64,000 nt of DNA from Bradyrhizobium hereditatis. GTDB taxonomy: Bacteria > Pseudomonadota > Alphaproteobacteria > Rhizobiales > Xanthobacteraceae. The notes below the pieces were generated by a model. It was not told the DNA's origin. It saw only the letters and a list, made by a program, of their open reading frames with translations, and made no database searches. The DNA lies in contig NZ_JAGKJK010000001.1 in assembly GCF_020329435.1 (NCBI RefSeq), positions 1 through 64,000 on the forward strand, in the 5' to 3' direction. This document shows positions 1-10,734 of the stretch, in pieces. Position numbers and translations under genes: made by a program. Numbering within the stretch: the first letter of the stretch is position 1; each line of letters begins with the position of its first letter.

Positions 1-287
1 AATCCAGCCCACAAGCAAATCGCTGCTGCAGCTTAACAAGGAGACGACAAGTCTTCGAGCGGGTCACGACACCAGCCCTCGAAGCGGAGTCCCTTCGCCG
101 GGACGATGGATCAGGTCAGACCGTTACCCATCCAGTGGCGCTTGCGACCACGCGAAACGTAGATTGGTCGGCCTATCCTCTTCAGACCCCATCAGGTGGC
201 GGCCCTGCGCCGACCCCGTACAGAAGCAAGACCCCGGCGAACGGTACGACGCCAAAAAGGGATTGACCTTCGAAGGCCCGTTACAGA

Positions 288-316
288 AGGATGGGTAGCG
301 CTTCGCTCCACCCATC

Positions 317-318
<2 letters not shown>
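288..318. repeat. Short palindrome at the 3' end of the ABC-F gene
   Basis: Nine bases (288-296, AGGATGGGT) are exactly complementary to 310-318 (ACCCATCCT), leaving a 13-base loop. The right arm runs into the stop codon of the leftward ABC-F gene, so it could fold at the 3' end of that mRNA. Similar GGGTGG.../CCACCC palindromes recur in this window. No gene is supported in bases 1-287. Confidence 0.5.
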
Positions 319-2134
<1,816 letters not shown>

Positions 2135-2137
2135 CGT

Positions 2138-2632
2138 TCAACCCTGGTTTGGCGCAGGCTGCTGCGCCCGCTGGCGCTGGATGCGGCGGATGGTCTGGTC
2201 GAGCGCCGACAGGAACGCCGAGCGGTCGCGCGACGCGAACGATTTCGGGCCGCCGGTCACTTCGCCTGACGAGCGCAGATCCGTCATCAAATTGCGCACC
2301 GCCAGCGTCATGCCGATCGAATCTTCCGTGAACGGCTTGCCGTTCGGTGCGATCACCTCGGCGCCTGCTTTCACGCAGCGGCTGGCGAGCGGGATATCTG
2401 ATGTGATGACGATGTCTCCCTTTCCGGCGCGCTCGGCGATCCAGTTGTCGGCGGCGTCCATGCTGGAACCGGCTGCGATGCGTTCGATCAGCGGATCCTG
2501 CGGCACACGGATGAAATTGCCGGCGACCACGCTGACGGGCAGGCCGTGTCTGGCTGCGACGCGATAGATCTCGTCCTTCACCGGGCAGGCGTCGGCATCG
2601 ACATAGATGCGGGTGGGATTCACGTCAGGCAT
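2138..2632 (-). CDS. YaiI/YqxD family protein (DUF188)
   Basis: The protein is 164 residues from the chosen ATG at 2632. The N-terminal [10 protein letters not shown] motif, the ITSDIPLA segment and the [13 protein letters not shown] segment are the marks of the YaiI/YqxD family, a PIN-like fold with a conserved acidic cluster. No biochemical role is established for the family. Reading further upstream adds 52 residues (MDIPISCSF...) with no family similarity that also run over the start region of the divergent hotdog gene, so the MPDVNP start was preferred. It lies directly upstream of the ABC-F gene on the same strand. Confidence 0.85.
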   Translation of the reverse strand: MPDVNPTRIYVDADACPVKDEIYRVAARHGLPVSVVAGNFIRVPQDPLIERIAAGSSMDAADNWIAERAGKGDIVITSDIPLASRCVKAGAEVIAPNGKPFTEDSIGMTLAVRNLMTDLRSSGEVTGGPKSFASRDRSAFLSALDQTIRRIQRQRAQQPAPNQG

Positions 2633-2780
2633 ATCGGTTCGAAAGCACCTTCTTGCCCGCGCGTGTAACCTATTCGATGCCGGAATGCGAGGAAAACAGG
2701 GGGTGGAACACGCTTGCCACGGCACATTCTTTGCGTACCATAACCGGCGGAAAAACAACGAAAAACTACAGGAAATGGGA

Positions 2781-3575
2781 ATGTCCATCGCGCCGTATCG
2801 CGTCCAGGCCTACAACACCGCCAAACAATCCGAAAACAAGATGCATGACGACACCGTGGCAAAGCGGTTTGGCTTTTCCGGCGGGCTCGTTCCCGGCGTC
2901 GACGTGATGGCCTACATGATGCACCAGCCAGTCGCAAAGTGGGGCCGCGCCTTCCTTGAACGTGGCCTGATCGATGCCCGTTTCGTCAAGCCGGTCTATG
3001 ACGGCGAACTCACGGAGGTGGCGGCGACGGAAAGAGACGGCGTGCTCTCGATAGAAGTGACGAGCCGCGGCGAGCTTTGCGCTAGCGGCACCGCGTCATT
3101 GCCGGCCTCCGCGCCCGTGTTCTCACTTGCAGACTACAAGGAAGTTGCAGCGGTGGCAGAGCGCAAACCAGTCAACGCCGCTTCTTATGAAGTCGGCAAG
3201 TGGCTCGGCACCATGCCGCGCGACTGGGCAGGAGAAGCGGCCATGGAATATCTGGCCGATATAAGGGAAGCCGATCCGATCTACGCAAAAGAGGGCCTCG
3301 GTCATCCCGGCCTGCTGCAGCGGGTGATGAACCGGGTATTGGTCGACAACGCGATCTTGGGGCCGTGGATTCATGTCGGCAGCCGCATGCAGCTTTTGTC
3401 GGCTGCGAAGGCCGGCGACGTCATCACCGCCCGCGCCAAGGTGATCGGCAATTACGACAAGAAGGGCCACCGCTTTGTTGAGCTCGACGCGCTGGTGGTC
3501 GGCAACGGCAAGACGCCGCTGGCGCATTGTCGTCACATCGCGATCTATCAACCGCGCGAGCAGGCCGCGGCATAG
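2781..3575 (+). CDS. Hotdog-fold (MaoC-like) protein
   Basis: The 264-residue protein starts at ATG 2781 behind a GGAAATGGGA Shine-Dalgarno-like stretch; an upstream extension into the divergent DUF188 gene is not supported. It has two hotdog-like halves. The first contains [17 protein letters not shown], which resembles the substrate-loop and catalytic region of MaoC-type enoyl hydratases but lacks the usual clear Asp-x4-His pair. The second (about 170-258) contains the hotdog helix region [17 protein letters not shown] thioester or acyl-CoA substrate is inferred from the fold only. A rhodanese gene follows 83 bases downstream on the same strand. Confidence 0.7.
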   Translation: MSIAPYRVQAYNTAKQSENKMHDDTVAKRFGFSGGLVPGVDVMAYMMHQPVAKWGRAFLERGLIDARFVKPVYDGELTEVAATERDGVLSIEVTSRGELCASGTASLPASAPVFSLADYKEVAAVAERKPVNAASYEVGKWLGTMPRDWAGEAAMEYLADIREADPIYAKEGLGHPGLLQRVMNRVLVDNAILGPWIHVGSRMQLLSAAKAGDVITARAKVIGNYDKKGHRFVELDALVVGNGKTPLAHCRHIAIYQPREQAAA

Positions 3576-3658
3576 GGGGCGATAAGCCGCATCGACGCAA
3601 CGCGACCGCAAACATACGCTATGATGCGGGTCTAACGAGAGAGCGCAAACGGAGTAAA

Positions 3659-4042
3659 ATGATGCCGAGTTCAGTGAAGGACCTACTTGCAGCGGCGAAC
3701 AGTTCGGTTCCAACCATCAGCCCACAGGATGCCAAAGCGCTGATCGAGGGCGGCAAGGCACTTGTGGTCGATGTGCGCGACGGCACTGAATTGCAAAGCA
3801 CCGGCAAGGTTCAGGGCGCGAAGCATGTCTCACGCGGCATGCTTGAGTTTCGCGCCGATCCCGACAGCCCCTATTATGACAATGCGTTCGATCGGGAAAA
3901 GACCGTCATCGTCTACTGCGCCTCCGGGGGCCGGTCCGCGCTTGCAGGCAAAACGCTGCAAGATATGGGCTACAAGGACGTGCGCAATCTCGGTGGCTTC
4001 AAAGGCTGGGCCGACAGCGGCGGCGCGGTCGAGAAGGTGTGA
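3659..4042 (+). CDS. Rhodanese-like domain protein
   Basis: A single rhodanese domain fills this 127-residue protein. The active-site loop is YCASGGRSALA, with the catalytic Cys followed by the anion-binding loop, and the domain opens with VVDVRDGTEL. Single-domain rhodaneses move sulfane sulfur to acceptors such as cyanide, thioredoxin or sulfur-carrier proteins; the acceptor here cannot be told. There is no signal peptide, so it is probably cytoplasmic. Two in-frame ATGs (3659 and 3662) are possible. It is followed by an intergenic palindromic repeat. Confidence 0.85.
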   Translation: MMPSSVKDLLAAANSSVPTISPQDAKALIEGGKALVVDVRDGTELQSTGKVQGAKHVSRGMLEFRADPDSPYYDNAFDREKTVIVYCASGGRSALAGKTLQDMGYKDVRNLGGFKGWADSGGAVEKV

Positions 4043-4070
4043 CCGGTACGATCTCGCCGCACACACAACT

Positions 4071-4174
4071 CGTCATTCCCCGCGAAGGCGGGGAATCCAG
4101 TACGCCGCGGCTTCTCGTTTAACCACTGGCGTCTCTGGAATACTGGGTCGCCCGGTCAAGCCGGGCGATGACAG
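4071..4174. repeat. Two-hairpin dispersed repeat, copy 1
   Basis: This 104-base element has a near-twin of the same length at 18939-19042. It carries a 5' hairpin (ATTCCCCGC/GCGGGGAAT) and a 3' hairpin (TCGCCCGG/CCGGGCGA), with GTCAT/ATGAC at the outer ends. Between the copies the stems differ but stay paired. It fills the gap between the convergent rhodanese and CoxL-type genes. Confidence 0.8.
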
Positions 4175-4199
4175 CCTTGAGCGTGATAGCAGCGCGGCC

Positions 4200-6584
4200 T
4201 CACGCCGCCTGCTTAGCCTTCGCATCCTGGATCGCGCGCCACACCCGTTCCGGCGTCAGGGGCATGTCGATATGGGTGATCCCATATTCCGACAGCGCGT
4301 CAACCACCGCGTTGACGATGCAGACGAGGCTGCCGGCGCAGCCGGCTTCGCCGCAGCCCTTGGTGCCCAGCGGATTGGATTTGGCGGGCGAGGGATGGTC
4401 GCCGATCTCCATCGGCGGAATGTCTTCCGCGCGCGGCAGCGCGTAGTCCATGAATGAGCCGGTGATCGGCTGGCCGTTAGCGTCGTAACTGACCTGCTCC
4501 ATCAGGGCCTGGCCGATGCCCTGCGCCACGCCGCCATGTAGCTGCCCGGCGACGATCATCGGATTGACGACCGTGCCGAAATCATTGACGGCGAAATAGC
4601 GCACGATTTGCACGACGCCGGTCTCGGGATCGATTTCCACTTCTGCGACATGACAGCCATTGGGGAAGGTGGACGGCGTATCCTTGGTGGCATGGTCGAC
4701 GTCGAGCGACAGCGGCGCGCCTTCGGGCATCTTGCCCTCGCGCAGGCGCTTCGCCAGATCCATGATGCCGATCGAGCGGTCGGTGCCGGCGATGGTGAAG
4801 CGGCCGCCTGTGAACTCGATGTCGGCTTCGGATGCTTCCATCAGATGCGCGGCGGCCTGCTTGCCCTTTGCAATCACCAGCGCGGACGCCTCCACGATCG
4901 CCTGACCCGTCGCCGTGATCGAGCGCGAACCGCCGGTGCCGTTGCCGAAGCGGACGAGGTCGCTGTCGTTCTGTTCGATCGTGATCTTCTCGAAGGGAAC
5001 GCCGAGCTGGGCCGACAGCACCTGCGCGAACGGTGTAGCGTGGCCCTGGCCGTAATCGAGCGTCCCGGTCGTCAGCTTCACCGAACCGTCAGGCTCGAAG
5101 GTGATCTTGCCGAGTTCGCCGCTCGGCGGCGCGGTCACTTCGAGATAGGAGCCGACGGCGATGCCACGGAGCTTGCCGTTCTTCTTGCTCTCCTTCTTCC
5201 GCTTGGCAAAGTTGGCGTGGTCGGAAATCTCCAGCGCCTTGTTGAACACGCCGGCGAAATCGCCGCTGTCATAGGTGACGCCGCTCGCCGCCGCGAACGG
5301 TAGCTGCGAGGGCTTGATGAAGTTGCGCTTGCGCAGCGTCAGGCGGTTGATGCCCATCTCGTCGGCGGCGCGGTCGATCAGCCGCTCCATGTAGTAATTG
5401 GCCTCAGGCCGGCCGGCGCCGCGATAGGCGCCCATCAGCGTGGTGTTGGTGAGCACTGTCTTGATGTCGACGCCGAGCAGCGGTGTGCGGTAGACGCTGG
5501 CGAGGTTCTTGCCGGTGTTGAGCGACAATGGCCCCGGCGCGACGCCGGTGATATAGGCGCCGAGATTGCCGTAGCCGGACAGGCGCACCGCGAGAAACCT
5601 GCCCTCGGCGTCCAGCGCCAGTTCGGCATGGATGAGCTGCGCGCGGCCGTGGCTGTCGGAGAGGAAGCTGGTCGAGCGTTCATCGGTCCACTTCACCGGG
5701 CGGCCGAGCGCCTTCGCCGCGTGCAGGATGCAGGTGTATTCGGGATAGCTGACGTTCTTCATGCCGAAGGAACCGCCGACATTGGCGGTCAGGACGCGGA
5801 CCTTGTCGTTCGGCACGTTCAGGATCTTCGCCAGCGTCACCTTGTTGCCGGAGACGCCCTGCGTCGGCACCTGCAGGGTGAAGCGTTCGGCCGCCTTGTC
5901 ATAGGCGGCGAGCGCGACGCGCGGCTCCATCGACACCACGGCGACGCGGGTGTTGACGATGTCGAGTTTGGTGACATGCGCTGCGGAAGCAAACGCCGCG
6001 TCGATCTTGGCCGTGTCGCCATAGTGATAGTCGAGCGCGACGTTGTTCGGGATGTGATCGTAGAGAAGCGGCGCACCGGGTTTTGCCGCTTCCGCTGCAT
6101 CCGTCACGGCTGGTAGCGGCTCGATGTCGACCTCGACGGCCTCCGCCGCATCACGCGCCTGCGCCAGCGTTTCCGCGACCACGAACGCCACGGGGTCGCC
6201 GACAAAGCGCACTTTGTCGGTCGGCAGCGCCAGGCGGTTGGTCTGCAACAGCGGCGAGCCGTCGCGGCTCTTCAGGGGCAGGCCGCAGGTGAAGGGATTG
6301 TAGCCGGCCGCCTCGAGATCGGTCCCGGTCCAGACACCGAGCACGCCCGGCATCGCCTTGGCGGCGGCCGTGTCGATCCCCTTGATGATTCCGTGGGCAT
6401 GGCTGGAGCGCACCATCCAGCAATAGGCTTGGCCGGGCAGGGTGAAGTCATCGGTGTATTTGCCTTTGCCGCGCACCAGCGTGTCGTCTTCCTTGCGGCG
6501 CACCGGCTGCCCTACGCCGTATTTTTGCAGTGCAATAGCGTTGTCCAGGGAGGAGGCCGACGTGTGATCTTGCATTGAAAACAC
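4200..6584 (-). CDS. Molybdenum hydroxylase large subunit (CoxL/XdhB-like, form II)
   Basis: The 794-residue protein belongs to the xanthine dehydrogenase/aerobic CO dehydrogenase large-subunit family that binds the Mo-cytosine dinucleotide cofactor. Visible marks are GVGQPVRRKEDDTLVRGKG near the start, GGSFGMKN in the first Mo-binding part, AYRGAGRPE (the form II signature rather than the AYxCSFR of true CO dehydrogenase), and the C-terminal GCGEAGCAGS with the conserved catalytic Glu. Members usually work with an FAD subunit (CoxM) and a 2Fe-2S subunit (CoxS), but neither lies beside it here. The substrate is unknown. Starts at 6584 (MFSMQDH) or 6575 (MQDH) are both possible. Confidence 0.88.
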   Translation of the reverse strand: MFSMQDHTSASSLDNAIALQKYGVGQPVRRKEDDTLVRGKGKYTDDFTLPGQAYCWMVRSSHAHGIIKGIDTAAAKAMPGVLGVWTGTDLEAAGYNPFTCGLPLKSRDGSPLLQTNRLALPTDKVRFVGDPVAFVVAETLAQARDAAEAVEVDIEPLPAVTDAAEAAKPGAPLLYDHIPNNVALDYHYGDTAKIDAAFASAAHVTKLDIVNTRVAVVSMEPRVALAAYDKAAERFTLQVPTQGVSGNKVTLAKILNVPNDKVRVLTANVGGSFGMKNVSYPEYTCILHAAKALGRPVKWTDERSTSFLSDSHGRAQLIHAELALDAEGRFLAVRLSGYGNLGAYITGVAPGPLSLNTGKNLASVYRTPLLGVDIKTVLTNTTLMGAYRGAGRPEANYYMERLIDRAADEMGINRLTLRKRNFIKPSQLPFAAASGVTYDSGDFAGVFNKALEISDHANFAKRKKESKKNGKLRGIAVGSYLEVTAPPSGELGKITFEPDGSVKLTTGTLDYGQGHATPFAQVLSAQLGVPFEKITIEQNDSDLVRFGNGTGGSRSITATGQAIVEASALVIAKGKQAAAHLMEASEADIEFTGGRFTIAGTDRSIGIMDLAKRLREGKMPEGAPLSLDVDHATKDTPSTFPNGCHVAEVEIDPETGVVQIVRYFAVNDFGTVVNPMIVAGQLHGGVAQGIGQALMEQVSYDANGQPITGSFMDYALPRAEDIPPMEIGDHPSPAKSNPLGTKGCGEAGCAGSLVCIVNAVVDALSEYGITHIDMPLTPERVWRAIQDAKAKQAA

Positions 6585-6774
6585 CTGAAATGCACAGGAA
6601 ATCGCGCGGATTTCCAGGTTCCGCTCAGATAACGCACCGCATCAAACGCGACAACGCCTGATTGGGCATAGTCCTATGTATGGGTTGTTGCTTACCTCCT
6701 TGGCGCTGCTAAAGTTTCCGTGAACGGTGATTTTCTTCGGCGGGTCCGGAAGCGGCCGCGGAAAGACAGTTTTG

Positions 6775-7818
6775 ATGAATGAGGATACGCGGCTGCGCGA
6801 AGGTCCGGGGGCCTGCGCAAGCCCGTCAGGGTCGGTTGCGGCGGCCGCGGCAAACGGTGTCTATGCCGCGCTCGATCTTGGCACCAATAATTGCCGGCTC
6901 TTGATCGCCAGTCCGGCCGGCGACAGCTTTCGCGTGGTGGATTCGTTCTCGCGGATCATCCGGCTCGGCGAAGGCATTTCCGCCACCGGTTCCATCAGCG
7001 AGGCGGCGATCGAGCGCGCTATTGCGGCGCTCAGCATCTGCAGCGACAAGATCCGCTACCGCAAGGCCAAGCGCCTACGGCTGATCGCGACCGAAGCCTG
7101 TCGCGCCGCTGCCAATGCAGAGAGTTTTCGCGCCCGCGTTGCGCGCGAGACCGGCATCCGGCTCGAGGTGATCGATCGCGAGACCGAAGCGACGCTGGCC
7201 GTGATCGGCTGCTCGCCGCTGCTCGATACCAGGGGGCGGGGCGCGATCCTGTTCGACATCGGCGGCGGCTCGACTGAACTGGTGCGGATCGAGCGCGATC
7301 CCGCCGAGCTGAATGCAGTGCCGCGGATCAAGGCGTGGATGTCGATCCCACTCGGTGTCGTGACACTCGCCGAGCATTTCGGCGGGCGCGATGTTACGGC
7401 CGATTCATACGGACGCATGGTGCGCCAGGTCGCGCAGCATGTGGCGCCGTTCGCCGCCGAGCATGGCGGGGATTTGCGCGACATGCATATGCTGGGCACC
7501 TCGGGCACCGTGACGACGCTTGCCGGCGTCCATCTCAATCTGGCGCGCTATGATCGCCGCCGCATCGACGGCATCTGGATGAACGGCTCTGACGTCACCG
7601 CCGTCATCCAGCGGCTGCTTGGCATGAGCTATCAGGAACGCGCCAATAATAGTTGCATCAGCATCGAGCGCGCCGATCTGGTGCTGGCCGGCTGCGCCAT
7701 CCTCGACGCCATCCGCGATGCCTTCCCACTGCCGCGGCTGCGTGTCGCCGACCGCGGCCTGCGGGAGGGCATGCTGGTCGAGATGATGCGCGAGGACGGC
7801 GCGCTCCGCGCGTGCTGA
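6775..7818 (+). CDS. Ppx/GppA family exopolyphosphatase
   Basis: The 347-residue protein is of the ASKHA fold. YAALDLGTNNCRLLIA (about residue 30) is the phosphate-1 motif, IATEACRAAANA follows, and ILFDIGGGSTEL is the phosphate-2 motif; LGTSGTVTTLAG is also conserved. The family hydrolyses polyphosphate or pppGpp, and the sequence does not decide between them. The length matches the short, domain I/II-only alphaproteobacterial form, without the C-terminal HD-like domain. ATG 6775 was chosen over GTG 6727, which adds a Gly/Arg-rich tail. In related genomes this gene is commonly next to rlmE; here rlmE lies 2 kb further on, beyond a phasin and a hydrolase. Confidence 0.85.
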   Translation: MNEDTRLREGPGACASPSGSVAAAAANGVYAALDLGTNNCRLLIASPAGDSFRVVDSFSRIIRLGEGISATGSISEAAIERAIAALSICSDKIRYRKAKRLRLIATEACRAAANAESFRARVARETGIRLEVIDRETEATLAVIGCSPLLDTRGRGAILFDIGGGSTELVRIERDPAELNAVPRIKAWMSIPLGVVTLAEHFGGRDVTADSYGRMVRQVAQHVAPFAAEHGGDLRDMHMLGTSGTVTTLAGVHLNLARYDRRRIDGIWMNGSDVTAVIQRLLGMSYQERANNSCISIERADLVLAGCAILDAIRDAFPLPRLRVADRGLREGMLVEMMREDGALRAC

Positions 7819-7905
7819 TGCGCAAGCCTTTTCAGCCAAACACATTCATCCACGCACCAGGCCTAGTCTAGTAATAGTTTCTGCAAAGACCCTCGTTCAA
7901 GAACG

Positions 7906-7936
7906 GCAAGAGCGGCTCGGGGGCTGCCGCTCTTGC
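7906..7936. terminator. Bidirectional hairpin between convergent genes
   Basis: An 11-bp perfect stem (GCAAGAGCGGC at 7906-7916, GCCGCTCTTGC at 7926-7936) with a 9-base loop lies between the rightward Ppx/GppA gene and the leftward phasin gene. There is no strong T-run, so it may be a weak terminator or a 3'-end stabiliser. Confidence 0.55.
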
Positions 7937-7967
7937 GTCAGGGGCCATCCAACCGCGACACCCATGG

Positions 7968-8597
7968 CTAGGCGGCGCGCCGGATCTCTTCCATATTTTG
8001 ATTAATCTGCTTTCCCGCGTCGTCGGCTATCTTGAGCGACAAATCGGCGATCCGGCGGCTGCTCTCCAGAACGGTCTCCATGGTCTCGCGCACCATGTCA
8101 CTTTGTACGACTGCAAAGTCCTGAGGAGTTCGGCAGGTCCACAGTTCATTCATGTGGTCCATGTTCTTCTCGACCTGGTGCCGAACCAACTGAAGGTATT
8201 CTCGAGACATTCCACCCATCGCTTTGGCAGCAGCGCTGCTGGTGTAAAGTATGGATTGGGCATTGCGGGCTGACCGTTCGGTCGCCTGTTGCACCCCCTC
8301 TCCGGACAAGCCGAGCGTGCGACCAAATTGCTCGGTAGACCGGCCCATGACCGATGTCGCCATGTCCAGCCCGAAGCGCCAGGCGTTCTGGAACGTCTCG
8401 GCGTTTTGCTTGAGCAGACTGGCACTGGCGCGAGCTACTTCCGCTCCCGCTTCAGCCGCAGCCTGCCCAACACGCGCCGTCTGATCGGCTGCCGCTTGTC
8501 CTATACGGCTGGTCTGTTCGGCGGTCCTCTCGCTGGCGCGGCGGGCTGCGTCTTCCATTCCTTGCGTAGACTTTTCCTCCTGGCGTGGATTTGCCAT
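7968..8597 (-). CDS. Phasin family protein
   Basis: This 209-residue all-helical protein has no signal peptide. The N-terminal 60 residues are Ala/Gln/Glu-rich heptad-like repeats (RIGQAAADQTARVGQAAAE). A phasin domain follows (about 65-200), with NAETFQNAWRFGLDMATSVMGRS and a C-terminal helical part ending MEEIRRAA. Phasins coat polyhydroxyalkanoate granules and help set granule number and size. It lies between Ppx/GppA and a divergent alpha/beta hydrolase, in what is probably an inserted accessory segment. A second, different phasin is encoded at 11944-12396. Confidence 0.85.
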   Translation of the reverse strand: MANPRQEEKSTQGMEDAARRASERTAEQTSRIGQAAADQTARVGQAAAEAGAEVARASASLLKQNAETFQNAWRFGLDMATSVMGRSTEQFGRTLGLSGEGVQQATERSARNAQSILYTSSAAAKAMGGMSREYLQLVRHQVEKNMDHMNELWTCRTPQDFAVVQSDMVRETMETVLESSRRIADLSLKIADDAGKQINQNMEEIRRAA

Positions 8598-8808
8598 CTT
8601 ATTTCTCCGCTAGTATGCAGGTTGATGGACTTGCCCCAGCTCCTTCTCGGGCAACGCGATCTAGGTAAGACCGTTCCCGAGCCTGCCAGTCTTTTCCGCT
8701 ATCCTCGGTGCCGCTTAGGAACGAGCGGATACATGTCCCGGTTATGCCGCAGACTGGCTTTTCCTCCGCCGCAATTCGGCTCGCTACTCACGTCACGAGG
8801 CTCAGCAA

Positions 8809-9759
8809 ATGTCTGCTGGTGAAATCGTCTTCGTCATCGTTGTGGGCCTTCTTCTTCTGGTGATCGGGAACATCGTGTTCTCGTTGATGGCCGAACGGAA
8901 GAATCCGCCAATCGGCAGCTTTGTCGAGTGCGAGGGAGTAAGACTCCACTATCTCCCGCGCGGTGATCCGAGAGGTCCATCTGTTGTGCTGCTCCATGGC
9001 AATGGCTCCATGATGCAGGACTTCGTCATCAGCGGACTCGTGGATATTCTGGCCCGCCGCAACCGGGTTCTGTGCTTTGATCGACCAGGTTTCGGATACA
9101 GCGCGCGACCACGCGCGCGCCTCTGGACGGCGACATCCCAGGCGGCGCTGCTCGTCAAGGCGCTTAATCAGCTGGGCGTGCGCGATCCTGTCGTGCTGGG
9201 CCACTCATGGGGTGCGTTGGTCGCTGTCGCCATCGGATTTCAGAATGATTACCCGATCCGTGGTCTTGTGCTCGCTTCCGGTTATTATTTTCCGACTTGG
9301 CGGTGGGACTTCTGGATGATGTCAGGCCCAGCGATACCGGTGTTGGGCGATCTGGTTCGCTACACGGTAGCGCCAATCATCTCATGGGCCATTCTGCCGG
9401 CATTGCTTCGCAAGCTTTTTGCGCCTCGCTCCATTCCAGAGGACTTCAAGGATCTCTTTCCAGCCTCCCTGACGCTCCGGCCGAAGCAACTGAGGGCGGC
9501 CGCGGAGGAAAGTGCGCTTCTTATTCCGGAAGTGGCGCGCCTGCAGTCCCGCTATTCAAGCATTCGGTGCCCGGTTCATATTTTCCACGGAACAGGAGAC
9601 CAGCTTGTCGAACCCGAACAGGCCAGGCGCCTACATGATGTGCTGAGCGGCTCCAACCTCCACCTCGTGGCTGATGCCGGGCACATGGTGACCTATGCCG
9701 ATGATGGCAGGATTGCGCAGGCCGTCGATTCGCTGAGTAGCACCCGAATGGCCGGGTAG
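8809..9759 (+). CDS. Membrane-anchored alpha/beta hydrolase
   Basis: The 316-residue protein opens with one hydrophobic anchor (about residues 5-27, IVFVIVVGLLLLVIGNIVF) followed by an alpha/beta hydrolase domain. The oxyanion region VVLLHGNGS, the nucleophile elbow GHSWG, the acid in HGTGDQLVEP and the histidine in DAGHMVTY make a complete catalytic triad. The substrate is unknown. It is transcribed away from the phasin gene, and a PHA-related esterase role is only a guess from that neighbour. Confidence 0.85.
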   Translation: MSAGEIVFVIVVGLLLLVIGNIVFSLMAERKNPPIGSFVECEGVRLHYLPRGDPRGPSVVLLHGNGSMMQDFVISGLVDILARRNRVLCFDRPGFGYSARPRARLWTATSQAALLVKALNQLGVRDPVVLGHSWGALVAVAIGFQNDYPIRGLVLASGYYFPTWRWDFWMMSGPAIPVLGDLVRYTVAPIISWAILPALLRKLFAPRSIPEDFKDLFPASLTLRPKQLRAAAEESALLIPEVARLQSRYSSIRCPVHIFHGTGDQLVEPEQARRLHDVLSGSNLHLVADAGHMVTYADDGRIAQAVDSLSSTRMAG

Positions 9760-9851
9760 GCACCTCATCATACGCGCTTCAATGCGAATCCGGTTCCGTG
9801 CTATTGCTCCAAGCTTCGGGTCGGGGCTGATAGTTCAAGACAAGTACCAAC

Positions 9852-10541
9852 ATGGCAAAAGACACCACCGGACGGCTGCACGTCACGGTCAAGACCGCCG
9901 GCAAGCGCAAGCTGTCATCGAAGCTCTGGCTGGAGCGGCAGCTCAATGATCCCTATGTGGCGAAAGCCAAGCGGGAAGGCTACCGCTCGCGCGCGGCCTA
10001 CAAGCTGATCGAGATGGATGACAAGTATCATTTTCTGAAATCCGGCATGGCGGTGGTCGATCTCGGCGCCGCGCCCGGCGGCTGGAGCCAGATCGCGGCC
10101 AGGCGCGTCGGCGCGGTGAATGGCAAGGGCAAGGTGGTTGCGATCGATCTGTTGGAGATGCCGGAAATTCCCGGCGTCAGTTTCGCGCAGCTGGACTTTC
10201 TCGCTGGGGACGCTCCCGAGAAACTGATCGCCATGATGGGCGGGGGCGCCGATGTTGTGATGTCGGACATGGCAGCCAACACGACCGGCCATCGCAAGAC
10301 CGATCAGCTCCGCATTGTCGGTTTGGTGGAATATGCCGCTGCCTTCGCCAGCGATGTGCTTAATCCAGGCGGCACCTTCCTGGCGAAGGTGTTTCAAAGT
10401 GGTGCTGATGCCGAGCTGGTCGCACAGTTGAAACGCGATTTTTCCAGCGTACGTCACGTCAAGCCAGCCTCGAGCCGCCAGGATTCCTCGGAGCGCTACG
10501 TCCTGGCGATGGGCTTTCGTGGAAAGCCCCATCGCCTCTGA
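9852..10541 (+). CDS. rlmE: 23S rRNA 2'-O-methyltransferase RlmE (FtsJ/RrmJ)
   Basis: The 229-residue protein has the Rossmann fold of the FtsJ family, which methylates the 2'-OH of U2552 in the 23S rRNA A-loop using [15 protein letters not shown] carries the first catalytic Lys, [13 protein letters not shown] is the SAM-binding motif [14 protein letters not shown] carries the catalytic Asp, and FLAKVFQSG the second Lys. The N-terminal extension (residues 1-35, Lys/Arg-rich) is common in alphaproteobacterial RlmE. Loss of this enzyme generally impairs 50S maturation. Confidence 0.95.
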   Translation: MAKDTTGRLHVTVKTAGKRKLSSKLWLERQLNDPYVAKAKREGYRSRAAYKLIEMDDKYHFLKSGMAVVDLGAAPGGWSQIAARRVGAVNGKGKVVAIDLLEMPEIPGVSFAQLDFLAGDAPEKLIAMMGGGADVVMSDMAANTTGHRKTDQLRIVGLVEYAAAFASDVLNPGGTFLAKVFQSGADAELVAQLKRDFSSVRHVKPASSRQDSSERYVLAMGFRGKPHRL

Positions 10542-10734
10542 GCGCTGATGTTCATCGCATTTCCCGGTTTGGTTGCACGAGCCGGTTAGCCGCCAGGCCA
10601 AGCGATATGATTGGAACTTTTTCCTGAACGACGTATAGTAGTCATCCGGCGCGGTCTGTTCGTCCGCATGCCGCCTGACGCCAGCAGTAGTTCTGCAGCG
10701 TGAGGCGCGTCCGTCGGGGGAGGAATTTCCCGTG

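Noticed and set aside
1..287. Possible gene or RNA gene at the left edge
   Set aside because: No tRNA-like cloverleaf, no domain and no ribosome-binding site could be supported; only short frames and small hairpins are present.
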